Positions 16,732 through 25,504 of a DNA stretch of 64,000 nucleotides are shown here, one piece after another. Position 1 is the first letter of the stretch, and the number at the start of each line of letters is the position of its first letter. Made by a program: the position numbers and the translations under genes. The notes beneath the pieces were generated by a model. The model searched no databases and was not told the origin of the DNA. It saw only the letters and a program-made list of their open reading frames with translations. Source of the stretch: Pseudarthrobacter enclensis (GTDB taxonomy: Bacteria > Actinomycetota > Actinomycetes > Actinomycetales > Micrococcaceae); contig NZ_KQ758599.1 in NCBI RefSeq assembly GCF_001457025.1, forward strand, positions 372,001-436,000, given 5' to 3'.

Positions 16732-17181
16732 CGTGGTTAACCACCGGCGGGGTCCCGCCCGCAGGTACCGTCAGGGGCTGCTACCCCCTGCACGGCCCGG
16801 TTTTGTCAAACTACCTAATCCCCCCTACTTGCCCGGAAGGCAAACACCTAATCACCCTGCAAAAACGAGCACTTGCGGTAAGTATCCCCAAGTTTTTATT
16901 GGAGTACCTGCTACTCGTGTTAACCCTTCTGCGCTACTCGTAACTTGGACACACCGGGGCCCGGGATGTGGCCCCTGGAGTGCACCTATGAGGAGGTTCC
17001 GGACTGCGGAGCCCCTCTACAATGACCAACGCCTCGAAGCGATACGAGTAAGCACCTACCAACGGCCCGGCACCCCGGGGTGCGCACCGCAGCAAGCGCC
17101 GCACCCGGACCCGGGACACTCTGCTCAAGACAAGGGGAACCGCGAGATGAAGTTGTCGCATGCAGCAAGGGAGGCCCTCCG
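16732..17181 (+). promoter_or_regulatory. Long non-coding leader of the polysaccharide operon
   Basis: 450 bases without a credible gene and lower in GC than its surroundings. It holds the direct repeats CTACTCGT (16911-16918 and 16934-16941, 23 bases apart) and the same motif inverted (ACGAGTA, 17044-17050). It also holds an inverted repeat GAGTA-N5-TACTC at 16902-16916 and a TACAAT -10 candidate at 17018-17023. The last would leave a leader of about 150 bases before the first gene. Multiple regulator sites are likely. Confidence 0.5.
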
Positions 17182-17661
17182 GTGAGGCACATTGAAGGTT
17201 TGATGGTTCCTGCACAGGCAACTTTCGGCCGGGACGGGGCAATGTTCGAAGGCCTGCTGGACTTTGTGGCCCAACTCAGCCTGGTGCTGTGGGGGCTCGT
17301 CGTCCTCACCGTGGTCATCCGCTTTGCCGGCGTGGGGCTCTACCGCCACGGCGCCGCCCGCAGGGCCCGCGCCCGGGCAGCCGCGACTGCCGCGATGGCC
17401 GGCGAAGCAACCGACGGCACCGCCGCCCACGGCACGGCAGACAGTGCAGCGGGACCGGCGCTGCTTCCCTCTCCCGCAGGCCTTGCGGCCCCCACCGGAG
17501 CCGCCCTCGCCGAGGTTCTGGCGGCAGACGCAACCTTCAGCGACGGCCTGCAGCCCGCGCAGGCCCCGGCCGCCGTCGTGCCTTCCGTGCAGGTGGCCCA
17601 CCGCGCCTTCCGCCTCCGGCGCCGGCACGTACCCGCCCTGGCCAACTCCACTGACGGATGA
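17182..17661 (+). CDS. Small single-span membrane protein of the polysaccharide operon
   Basis: 159 residues that I do not recognise by family. One clear membrane span lies at about residues 25-48 (FVAQLSLVLWGLVVLTVVI), followed by an Arg/Ala-rich cytoplasmic tail with low-complexity Ala/Pro and a basic C-terminus. The GTG at 17182 has AAGGGAGG upstream. The stop overlaps the glycosyltransferase start (ATGA), so the two are translationally coupled. By position and size it may be an accessory subunit of the synthase, as IcaD and PgaD are for IcaA and PgaC (inference). Confidence 0.7.
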   Translation: MRHIEGLMVPAQATFGRDGAMFEGLLDFVAQLSLVLWGLVVLTVVIRFAGVGLYRHGAARRARARAAATAAMAGEATDGTAAHGTADSAAGPALLPSPAGLAAPTGAALAEVLAADATFSDGLQPAQAPAAVVPSVQVAHRAFRLRRRHVPALANSTDG

Positions 17662-19001
17662 GCATGGACTTCGCGCTGGTCATCTTCTGGCTGTTCGCCG
17701 GCGTCAGCATCCTGTACGTCGTGCATTTCGGCCTCTACTTGGCAGGCGCCAACTTCTACGACATCTGGCAGCAACGGCGCAAAGGGATGCCGGGCGTCCG
17801 CGCGCCAGGGAACTTCGAACCCGAGTGTGCGGCGACCGCCACCTGGACGCGACGCGCACTTCCCGAAGTGCCGGGGCTGGTCTCGATCGTCATCGCAGCC
17901 CACGATGAGGAAGCCGTTATCGTCCGGACACTGGACTCCATCAGCCGGAGCACACACCGCTCCTACGAGGTGTTCGTCGCCGACGATGCGTCCTCCGACC
18001 TGACCGGCCGCCTGGTCCGCGACTACCAGGTGCGGCACCCGGGAATGCGCCTGCGGCTGGTGCGGATGCGGCGGAACATCGGCAAGGGTGCTGCCCTCAA
18101 CGCGGTGCTCCGACGGCATGCACGGGGACAGTTCGTCATGACCCTGGACGCCGATTCGGTCATCAGCCCCGACGCTATCACCAACGCCCTGTCCTACTTT
18201 GACGATCCCTGCGTGGCCGGTGTGGCGGCGAACGTCCAGATCCTGGAGGAGACCACCGTGCTGGGCATCCTGCAGCGGTTCGAGCACATGATCGGCTACC
18301 GCTCCAAGAAGCTCTTTTCCCTGATGAACGCCGAGTTCGTGGTGGGCGGCGTGGCATCCACCTACCGGATGCGCGTGCTGCGGAAAGTGGACTTCTACGA
18401 CACCGACACCGTCACCGAGGACATCGGACTCAGCGCCAAGATCACCAACCTTGGCAACCGGCGCTTCCGCATGGTCTACGGCGCCGACGTGGTGGCCAAG
18501 ACGGAAGGCGTGCTGTCCCTCCGCGCCCTGGCCAAGCAGCGGTACCGCTGGAAGTACGGGAGCATCCAGAACCTGATCAAGTACCGGGGAATGATGCTGA
18601 ATCCGAGCCGCCGGTATGCGCCCACGCTGACCTACTACCGGATGCCCATGGCCCTGCTGAGCGAATTCACGCTGCTGATTTCGCCGCTGGCCTGGACGTA
18701 CGCGGTGTACTGGTCGCTGGCCACCCGCACGCCCGCGCTGATCCTGGGAGCGTACGCCACCATCACCGCCTACACGCTGCTCACGGTCTGGCTGGATGAA
18801 AACCTGACGGTGCGGGAGCGTGCCCGGTTGTCCGTCTACGCGCCCACCGCCTACTTCCTGTTCTACATCATGGACCTGGTGCAGCTGACGGCCGCACTGC
18901 GCTGTATCGCCAGCTCCCGGGGGCTGTTCCGGCGTCCGGAGATCAATACCTGGACGTCGCCACAGCGGTCCGGCAGCGTGGCGGTGGCCCATGCCACGTA
19001 G
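17658..19001 (+). CDS. Processive family 2 glycosyltransferase (polysaccharide synthase)
   Basis: 447 residues. One N-terminal membrane segment (about 5-28) precedes a cytosolic GT2 domain (about 70-300), then three or four C-terminal helices. The catalytic motifs are VFVADDASSD, the DxD-type TLDADS, the general-base TEDIGLS and the processive QRYRW (Q-x-x-R-W). This architecture matches IcaA/PgaC poly-N-acetylglucosamine synthases and hyaluronan/chitin-type synthases. It is coupled to the small membrane protein before it and overlaps the deacetylase after it by 11 bases. The product is probably a beta-linked, possibly aminosugar, polymer; the exact sugar is unknown. Confidence 0.9.
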   Translation: MSMDFALVIFWLFAGVSILYVVHFGLYLAGANFYDIWQQRRKGMPGVRAPGNFEPECAATATWTRRALPEVPGLVSIVIAAHDEEAVIVRTLDSISRSTHRSYEVFVADDASSDLTGRLVRDYQVRHPGMRLRLVRMRRNIGKGAALNAVLRRHARGQFVMTLDADSVISPDAITNALSYFDDPCVAGVAANVQILEETTVLGILQRFEHMIGYRSKKLFSLMNAEFVVGGVASTYRMRVLRKVDFYDTDTVTEDIGLSAKITNLGNRRFRMVYGADVVAKTEGVLSLRALAKQRYRWKYGSIQNLIKYRGMMLNPSRRYAPTLTYYRMPMALLSEFTLLISPLAWTYAVYWSLATRTPALILGAYATITAYTLLTVWLDENLTVRERARLSVYAPTAYFLFYIMDLVQLTAALRCIASSRGLFRRPEINTWTSPQRSGSVAVAHAT

Positions 19002-20793
19002 GCGCCGGCTGATCCTGCGTGTGCTGCTGAATCCGCTGGTGGTCATCCTGGCGGTGGTGGCCGTGATGACCGCCGCGTGGTTCCTGTTCACCCGCGGCAC
19101 AGGCAGCATGGCGCAGGCCAGGCCGGGCGCGAACCTGCTTCCGGCGTTCGGCACGACGGCGGAGGTCACACCCGCCGCATCGGCACCGGCCCGGGCCTCC
19201 AGCCAGGTGGGCGGCTGGACCGAGGCCCACGGCGGCGCCGCGGAGGCGTCGCTGGAGCTGGCCGACGGGGAATTGGGCGGCCAGGCGCTGAAGCTCGTGG
19301 TGACCGACTACAGGTCCGGCGACGTCACCCTGGCGACACCCCGGGTGTCCGTCCAGCCGCACCAGACCTACCTGTTCAAGGCCTTTGCCTCCAGCGACAC
19401 CGACTTCACCCTGCTGGCGCGCCGGCACCACCCGGACGGCAGCAGCACCCTGGAACAGCTGCGCAACCCGCTCGAGCGGCCCGGCAACACTCCCTTCACG
19501 GTGAGCGACGCCTTTGACTCCGGGGACGCGACCACCGCCGTCGAATACGTCTTCCGGCTCGCGTCCGAAGGCACCCTCACCGTGGAGGGCGCCTACCTGG
19601 AACCCGCCAGCGACGTCCGGCCCGGCAGCGCGCCGCAGGCCGGGACCAACCTCGTGCCCAATCCCGGATTCGCCGGCATGCAGCCTGACGGCCCTGACAG
19701 CTGGTCTCCCTACTCCGCCGGGGCCCTGACGGCAGAATCGGGCCGCGGGCAGGACGGCGGAGGCAGCTTCCTGTGGACCCGCATCACCAACTACCGCAAC
19801 GGCGAGGCCAAGTGGCAGTACCAGCCGGTCCCCGTCGCCCAGGACCGGTACTTCGAATTCGGCGCGTCCTACCGGGCCGACCGCGAAGTGGACATCGTGG
19901 CGGAATTCGAACTGGCCGGCGGCGGCCGGGCATTCCACAGCCTGGAAACCGTGCTGCCCGCCGATGAATGGACCACGGTCAGCGAATCCTTCCAGGCGCC
20001 TGTCGGAGCCACCTCCGCCATGGTGACCCTGGTGGCCCACGGTGACGGCACCACCAGTGTCCGCGGCTACTCGCTGACCGACGTCACCAGGCCCGGCCCC
20101 CTCCGCTGGGACCGGCCCATGGTCTCGATTACGTTCGACGACGGCTGGCAGTCCGTCTACGACCGCGCCCTCCCGCTGCTGGACCGGCACGGATTCCGGT
20201 CCACCCAGTACGTCAACGCCAGCTCCATCGAGACGCCCAACTTCATGACAGCCGCCGAGGTGCAGCAGCTGCACCAGGCCGGACACGAGATCGCCGCCCA
20301 CAGCTACGAACACGTGGACCTGACATCCATCGGCACCGACCGGCTGGACGACCAGGTGCGGCGAAGCTCGGAAGCACTGGCCGCCGCAGGGCTGGACACC
20401 CGCGACTTGGCGCCTCCGTACGGGCGGACCGACCCGCAGGTGGACTGGTACGCGGGCAAATACTTCGACCTCATCCGGGGCACCGATGACGGGATCAACA
20501 CCCGCCAAAGCCTCGACCCGCAGGACCTGAAGGTCTTCTACGTCACGGACCAGACCACCCTGGAGACCCTGTCCCAGGCGCTCGCCGAAACACGGCGGAT
20601 GAACGGGTGGCTCATCTTGGTCTACCACCAGATATCCACGCCCGAATCCACCGGCACCCAGGAGCACACCATCGCGGCGGACCGCAGCACCATCACCAGC
20701 GACGTCCTGGCCGCGCAGCTCCAGCTCATCGATGACAGCAACATCGACGTCCAGCCGGTGGCCCAGGCATACGCGCAGCTGCAGGGACCGTGA
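18991..20793 (+). CDS. Membrane-anchored polysaccharide deacetylase with N-terminal beta-rich modules
   Basis: 600 residues. A basic N-terminus and one membrane anchor (residues about 9-32) come first. Two beta-sandwich, carbohydrate-binding-like regions follow (about 50-200 and 215-365; NLVPNPGFAG is a CBM-type start). A NodB deacetylase domain fills about 370-590. Metal and catalytic residues are visible in SITFDDGWQS and in AAHSYEH (H-x-x-x-H). The third motif reads APPYG, with Ala where classical members have Arg. It likely N- or O-deacetylates the polymer made by the synthase, outside the membrane. Confidence 0.88.
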   Translation: MPRRRRLILRVLLNPLVVILAVVAVMTAAWFLFTRGTGSMAQARPGANLLPAFGTTAEVTPAASAPARASSQVGGWTEAHGGAAEASLELADGELGGQALKLVVTDYRSGDVTLATPRVSVQPHQTYLFKAFASSDTDFTLLARRHHPDGSSTLEQLRNPLERPGNTPFTVSDAFDSGDATTAVEYVFRLASEGTLTVEGAYLEPASDVRPGSAPQAGTNLVPNPGFAGMQPDGPDSWSPYSAGALTAESGRGQDGGGSFLWTRITNYRNGEAKWQYQPVPVAQDRYFEFGASYRADREVDIVAEFELAGGGRAFHSLETVLPADEWTTVSESFQAPVGATSAMVTLVAHGDGTTSVRGYSLTDVTRPGPLRWDRPMVSITFDDGWQSVYDRALPLLDRHGFRSTQYVNASSIETPNFMTAAEVQQLHQAGHEIAAHSYEHVDLTSIGTDRLDDQVRRSSEALAAAGLDTRDLAPPYGRTDPQVDWYAGKYFDLIRGTDDGINTRQSLDPQDLKVFYVTDQTTLETLSQALAETRRMNGWLILVYHQISTPESTGTQEHTIAADRSTITSDVLAAQLQLIDDSNIDVQPVAQAYAQLQGP

Positions 20794-20851
20794 GCAGTGT
20801 CCGGCGGTGTAACCCGGCGCCGCCGGCAACCATAGAGGAACGGAAGAGCAC

Positions 20852-22645
20852 ATGACCGGAACCAGATCGGGCATGGCGCGGTGGCGCGCCAGGCTCATGA
20901 GCACCGCGGTGGCGGTGGTGGCCATGGCCGCCGCCCTGCTGACGCCCGGGGCGGCCAACGCGGCCGTGGACAACCCCGCACCCGGGCCCCTCGTGTCCTT
21001 CACCTTCGACGACGGAGCCCTCAGCTCCCTGACGCAGGCCGCTCCAACGCTGCAGAAGTACGGGCTGACGGGCACCAACTATGTCATCACCGGCTGCGTG
21101 GGCATGACCACGGTCCCCAACACCTGTCGGGCCGACACCGACGTGCCGTACATGACCTGGAGCCAGATCCTGCAGCTGCAGAACAGCTACGGGTGGGAGA
21201 TCGGCTCGCACACCGTCAACCACCAGTGCCTGGTCAGCGCTGGGGACGACTGCCAGGCCACCAAGCTGACCACCGCCCAGGTCGAGGCGCAGCTCGCCAA
21301 CAGCAAGTCAGCACTGGCAGCCCAGGGCATCAACGCCACGGCCTTCGCACCGCCCTACGGCGACTACGACATGCCCATCATTGCGCGGGTGGCCAAGTAC
21401 TACAGTTCCATGCGCGGCTTCGCGGACACGGGCAACAACATCTGGCCGCTGGGCGACTACCTGCTCCGCAATGTTCCGGTACAGGAAGTCACCACCCCCG
21501 TGTCGGCGCTGAAGGCCCAGGTGGACGCGGCGATCGCCAACAAGCAGTGGGTGGTATTCACCTTCCATGACATCCGGCCCAACCCCAGCCAGAACCCGGA
21601 CGATTACCAGTACGGCACCGCCGAACTGGACCAGCTCGCCGCGTACGTGAAGACCAAAGTGGCGGCCGGACAGATCCGCAACGTGAACGTCAGCAAGGGC
21701 CTGGTCACGGGGTCGCCGAACCTGATGCCCAACCCGTCCTTCAATACGGGCATCGCGGACGGCTGGCGGACCGACGCCCCGGCGGCCATCACCGCCGACG
21801 CCGGCACCAACGGCAGCTTCCCGGATCCGGCCCGGTCCGTCAAGATGGTCTCCGGCACGGCCACCGGCCACCTGTTCTCGCCGGCCGTGGCGGTCTCGCC
21901 CACCACGAACTACCTGTTCAAGTCCTACCTCAACGTCGCCGCCATCACGAGCGGTGAAGTGGGCTTCTACGTGGACGAGTACAACGCGGCGGGGCAGTGG
22001 ATCTCCGGTCAGTTCCGCAAACGCGAAAATACCCGCTGGGTGGAGGCCATGAACTTCACCTACACGCCCAGCTCCACGAACGTGGCCAAGGCCAGCCTGC
22101 AGGTCTGGGTGACCGGCACCGGCATCACCGCTTACCTGGACAACGTGCAGATGCTGGCGCTCGCCGCCGGAACCAACCCGCCGCCGCCGGCCGCCACGAA
22201 TCTCGTGGCCAACGGCACCTTCGACGGCGGCATCAGCTCCGGCTGGACCACCGATTCCGCTTCCACCATCCTGGCTGACGCTGCGAACCACGGGAGCCCC
22301 GCCAACCCGGTCAACTCGGTCAGGCTGACGTCCACCACGGCGAACAAGCACCTGTTCTCGCCGCAGGTGCCCGTCACGGCAGGCACCTACAACATCGCCG
22401 CGTACCTGAACGTCACGGCACGGACCAGCGGTGAAACCGGCTTCTACATCGACGAGTACAACGCCGCCGGGCAGTGGATCTCCGGGCAGTACAAACTCGG
22501 GGTGGCGGCGACCGGCGTCACCAACGTCGACCTGACCTACTCGCCAAGCACCTCGTCGGTGGCCAAGGCGAGCCTGCAGGTCATCGTCCAGGGCAACTCG
22601 GGACTGCAGGCGTATTTCGACGACGTCCGCTGGACCAAGCCCTGA
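20852..22645 (+). CDS. Secreted polysaccharide deacetylase with two carbohydrate-binding repeats
   Basis: 597 residues. A long signal peptide ends near AANA. A NodB domain (about 40-290) carries SFTFDDGALS, GSHTVNHQ and APPYGDYD. Two tandem modules follow (about 295-440 and 455-597). Both start with a NL(M/V)xNxxF motif and share the block DEYNAAGQWISGQ, so they are an internal duplication of a CBM-like sandwich. GAGGAACGGAAG precedes the ATG. It lies 58 bases after the membrane-anchored deacetylase. Having both a tethered and a free deacetylase suggests two stages of polymer modification. Confidence 0.88.
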   Translation: MTGTRSGMARWRARLMSTAVAVVAMAAALLTPGAANAAVDNPAPGPLVSFTFDDGALSSLTQAAPTLQKYGLTGTNYVITGCVGMTTVPNTCRADTDVPYMTWSQILQLQNSYGWEIGSHTVNHQCLVSAGDDCQATKLTTAQVEAQLANSKSALAAQGINATAFAPPYGDYDMPIIARVAKYYSSMRGFADTGNNIWPLGDYLLRNVPVQEVTTPVSALKAQVDAAIANKQWVVFTFHDIRPNPSQNPDDYQYGTAELDQLAAYVKTKVAAGQIRNVNVSKGLVTGSPNLMPNPSFNTGIADGWRTDAPAAITADAGTNGSFPDPARSVKMVSGTATGHLFSPAVAVSPTTNYLFKSYLNVAAITSGEVGFYVDEYNAAGQWISGQFRKRENTRWVEAMNFTYTPSSTNVAKASLQVWVTGTGITAYLDNVQMLALAAGTNPPPPAATNLVANGTFDGGISSGWTTDSASTILADAANHGSPANPVNSVRLTSTTANKHLFSPQVPVTAGTYNIAAYLNVTARTSGETGFYIDEYNAAGQWISGQYKLGVAATGVTNVDLTYSPSTSSVAKASLQVIVQGNSGLQAYFDDVRWTKP

Positions 22646-22704
22646 TTACGGCGGCAGCACGGGAACGATGACGGCAACGGCGGACACCAAGGGAAGGAGG
22701 CAGG

Positions 22705-24390
22705 ATGGCCTGGCGCCGGCGAATCCTGATGGCGCTCGCGTCCGGCCTCCTGCTCGCCGCCGCCGGCTGCACACCGAACAACCCGGAGCCTGACGTGGTG
22801 CTGGACCTGCTGCGCCAGGACTGGGGCAACACCCCCGGGGTGACGCCCGACGGCGGCGGGCTCAGGGTTGCAGCGACGTCCCGGACCATCGTGGAACAGG
22901 ACGGCGGGGGAGGCCAGCCGAACCCGCCGCTCAACCTTGCCGGCACCCACCTGGAGGCCAAGGGCGACTTCACCCTGAGCGCCACGCTCACGGACGTCAC
23001 GGCGGACGCGTCCTGGAGTGTCTACGACAGCCCGCCGGTGATCGCGGACGAATTCCGGATTGAACCCGCCGGGGTGCGGCTCACCCTCCGCGGCAACGAG
23101 CTCGACATCGCAGTCTTCGACGGTTCGCGCCAAGAGACCGCCACCGCCCCCCGCCCCGCGCATGAGGAGCGGGTGACACTCCAAAACCCGGACACGGAGC
23201 TGTCGGTCCGCCGCGCCGGGGACAGGCTCGAAGTGGCGGGCGGCGGGAAGACCCTGCTGTCGCAGCCGCTCCAGGGCGTGTTCGGCTCCGGGCAGCTGTG
23301 GCTGGGACTGGCCAGCGACGCCGGCACTTTCCAGGTCAGTTCCCTCACCGCCACCGCACCCGAGGGGAGCCCGCTGACCGCGGCCGGTCCCGCCGTCGAA
23401 CAGGCCGCCGCGGGGGAAGACGGCCTGCAGGCCCTGGCCGGGCGCATCCGGCCGGGTTTCCGCCTTGGAGCCGCGGTGGCACTCGGCCCGCTGGCCTCCG
23501 ATCCGGACTACGGGCGGGTGCTCGTGGGAAACTTCGGCGCCATCACCCCGGAGAACGCCATGAAGGCGCAGAACATCTCCCCGCAGCAGGGGGTCTACAC
23601 CTTCGGGGAGGCCGATGCGATCCTGGCCGTCGCCGAGAGCAAGGGCCTGGCCGTGCACGGCCACACCATCGCCTTCACCGAGGCGATGCCCCGCTGGATG
23701 CAGGACCTGCCGGCAGGCACCGACGCCGAGCGGCGCAGCAGCGCCACGGCGTTGCTGGACTATGTGTCCGCCGTCGTCACCCACTTCAAGGGGCGGCTGG
23801 ACTCCCTGGACGTCGTCAACGAACCGTTCGACACCGACCAGGGTACCGGGCTGCAGGAGAACATCTGGTACCGGGTCTTCGGCCCCGGCTACCCGGCTGC
23901 CGTGTCGCGGGCCGTGTACGACGCCGACCCGGACGTCAAGCAGTACATCAACGAGAACGGGGCCGACGTTCCGGGCCCCCGCCAGGACGCCCTGCTCAGG
24001 CTCGCGCTGGACACCAACGCCAGGGGCGGGCACATCTACGGTGTCGGGCTGCAGGCGCACGTCTACAACCTGGAAACAGACGCCATTCCCGCCCGGGACC
24101 TGGCCCGAACACTCAGGACCTTCCAGGACGCCGGCCTGCTCGTGCGCATTTCGGAGAACGATGTCGTGGACGACGACGGCACCGAAGCCCAGGCGCAGCA
24201 GTACGCTGCCGTCGTGGAAACCTGCCTCCGGTCAAGCGCCTGCGTCTCCTACACCACGTGGGGCGTGGACAACCGCTATGACTGGCTGATCGACGACGAC
24301 GGCAGCCTCCAGCAGGGGCACGACTACCTGTTCGAGAACGGGCAGCCTACGGCTCCCTACCATGCGGTAAGGAAGGTGCTGGGCGGCTGA
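22705..24390 (+). CDS. GH10-like glycoside hydrolase lipoprotein
   Basis: 561 residues. A lipoprotein signal with lipobox LLLAAAGC comes first, then a beta-rich region (about 30-235) and a GH10 TIM-barrel (about 245-560). The acid/base Glu is in DVVNEPF and the likely nucleophile Glu is in RISENDV (usually TELD). Several sugar-contact positions differ from xylanases: NAMKA instead of NxMKW, GHTIAF instead of GHTLVWH, and LDVVNE instead of WDVVNE. It is therefore probably not an ordinary xylanase. As last gene of the polysaccharide operon it may trim or release the polymer (inference). Confidence 0.82.
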   Translation: MAWRRRILMALASGLLLAAAGCTPNNPEPDVVLDLLRQDWGNTPGVTPDGGGLRVAATSRTIVEQDGGGGQPNPPLNLAGTHLEAKGDFTLSATLTDVTADASWSVYDSPPVIADEFRIEPAGVRLTLRGNELDIAVFDGSRQETATAPRPAHEERVTLQNPDTELSVRRAGDRLEVAGGGKTLLSQPLQGVFGSGQLWLGLASDAGTFQVSSLTATAPEGSPLTAAGPAVEQAAAGEDGLQALAGRIRPGFRLGAAVALGPLASDPDYGRVLVGNFGAITPENAMKAQNISPQQGVYTFGEADAILAVAESKGLAVHGHTIAFTEAMPRWMQDLPAGTDAERRSSATALLDYVSAVVTHFKGRLDSLDVVNEPFDTDQGTGLQENIWYRVFGPGYPAAVSRAVYDADPDVKQYINENGADVPGPRQDALLRLALDTNARGGHIYGVGLQAHVYNLETDAIPARDLARTLRTFQDAGLLVRISENDVVDDDGTEAQAQQYAAVVETCLRSSACVSYTTWGVDNRYDWLIDDDGSLQQGHDYLFENGQPTAPYHAVRKVLGG

Positions 24391-24396
24391 AGCCGG

Positions 24397-25431
24397 CTAT
24401 CCGGCCTGCACCGGGACGCGGCGCCGGGCCGCGGCGTTCTTCCGCGCGGTCCGCAGCATGTCCACGGTCAGCAGCAGCAGCGCCGCCCAGACCACCCCGA
24501 ACCCGATCCACCGCTCCGCGGGCATGACCTCGCCGAACACCACCAGCGCCACGATGAACTGCAGTACCGGGGCGAAGTACTGCAGCAGCCCGATGGTGGT
24601 CATGGGCAGCCGGCGGGCGGAGGCGCCGAAGAAGACCAGGGGGACGGCGGTGATCACGCCGGAGGCCAGCAGCAGCCAAAAGTGGCCGGGCCCCTGGGTG
24701 GTCAGCGTGGCCACGCCGCTGGTGTCCAGGAACACCATGGCCGCCGCGGCGAACGGCGCCAGCACGATGGTTTCGACGCTGAGGCTGGTGATGGCATCCA
24801 CCCGGGAGCCCACGCGCTTCTTCACGAAGCCGTACAGCCCAAAGCTGAACGCCAGGGTCAGGGCGATCCAGGGGAGTTTTCCGTAGGAGTAGGTCAGGAC
24901 GCCCACCGCCACGAACCCTACTGCCACCGCGGCCCACTGGAGCGGCCGCAGCTTCTCCTTGAGGACAAAGACGCCCAGCAGGACGGACACCAGCGGGTTG
25001 ATGAAGTAGCCCAGGGAAGTTTCCACGGCCTGGTTGGTGGTCACGCCGTAGGTGTAGGTCAGCCAGTTGATGGCGATGAGGAACGCCGCCAGGGCCAAAG
25101 AGCCGAAGACTGCCCGGTTCCGCAGCGCTGCCACCAGGACCGGCCACGCCCTGGTTACGGTGACCAGCAGCGCGCAGAACAGCAGCGACCAGACCACCCG
25201 GTTGGCCACGATTTCGACGGCGCCGGCGGGCTTGAGCACGAAGAAGTACAGCGGCAGCAGCCCCCACAGCCCGTAGGCGCCGATGCCGAAGAGGATTCCC
25301 GCCGTCGTGTCCTTGTCCGCCGTCCGGGCCGCTGCGCCCGGCGACCCGGCCGGAGGCGGCGCGGGGGCGGACGCGGAAGGGGCTGGAACGTTGGCTTGGG
25401 AGGACGGATCGGGGATCGGCACGGAACCCAT
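24397..25431 (-). CDS. rarD: EamA family transporter RarD
   Basis: A 344-residue member of the drug/metabolite transporter superfamily, RarD branch. Ten helices in two EamA repeats are evident; the family start pattern GILFGIGAYGLWGLLPLYFF lies at residues about 45-64, followed by TYTYGVTTNQAVETSLGYFINPLVS split over helices 3-4. The physiological substrate is unknown; E. coli RarD confers chloramphenicol resistance in some contexts. About 43 Pro/Ala-rich residues precede the first helix. The start is uncertain: ATG 25431 or 25506. The 3' end is 6 bases from the convergent GH10 gene. Confidence 0.85.
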   Translation of the reverse strand: MGSVPIPDPSSQANVPAPSASAPAPPPAGSPGAAARTADKDTTAGILFGIGAYGLWGLLPLYFFVLKPAGAVEIVANRVVWSLLFCALLVTVTRAWPVLVAALRNRAVFGSLALAAFLIAINWLTYTYGVTTNQAVETSLGYFINPLVSVLLGVFVLKEKLRPLQWAAVAVGFVAVGVLTYSYGKLPWIALTLAFSFGLYGFVKKRVGSRVDAITSLSVETIVLAPFAAAAMVFLDTSGVATLTTQGPGHFWLLLASGVITAVPLVFFGASARRLPMTTIGLLQYFAPVLQFIVALVVFGEVMPAERWIGFGVVWAALLLLTVDMLRTARKNAAARRRVPVQAG

Positions 25432-25491
25432 AACATCAGCAGCCGGTGCGGTATTCCAAGCGGCGGGGTCCGAAAACCGGCAATTAGTCAG

Positions 25492-25497
25492 TAGGCT
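25492..25497 (+). promoter_or_regulatory. -10 box TAGGCT for the topoisomerase operon
   Basis: TAGGCT lies 7 bases before ATG 25505, within CAGTAGGCTTGC. That sequence resembles the inverse of 7221-7232 upstream of the AI-2E transporter. Confidence 0.5.
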
Positions 25498-25504
25498 TGC
25501 TTTC

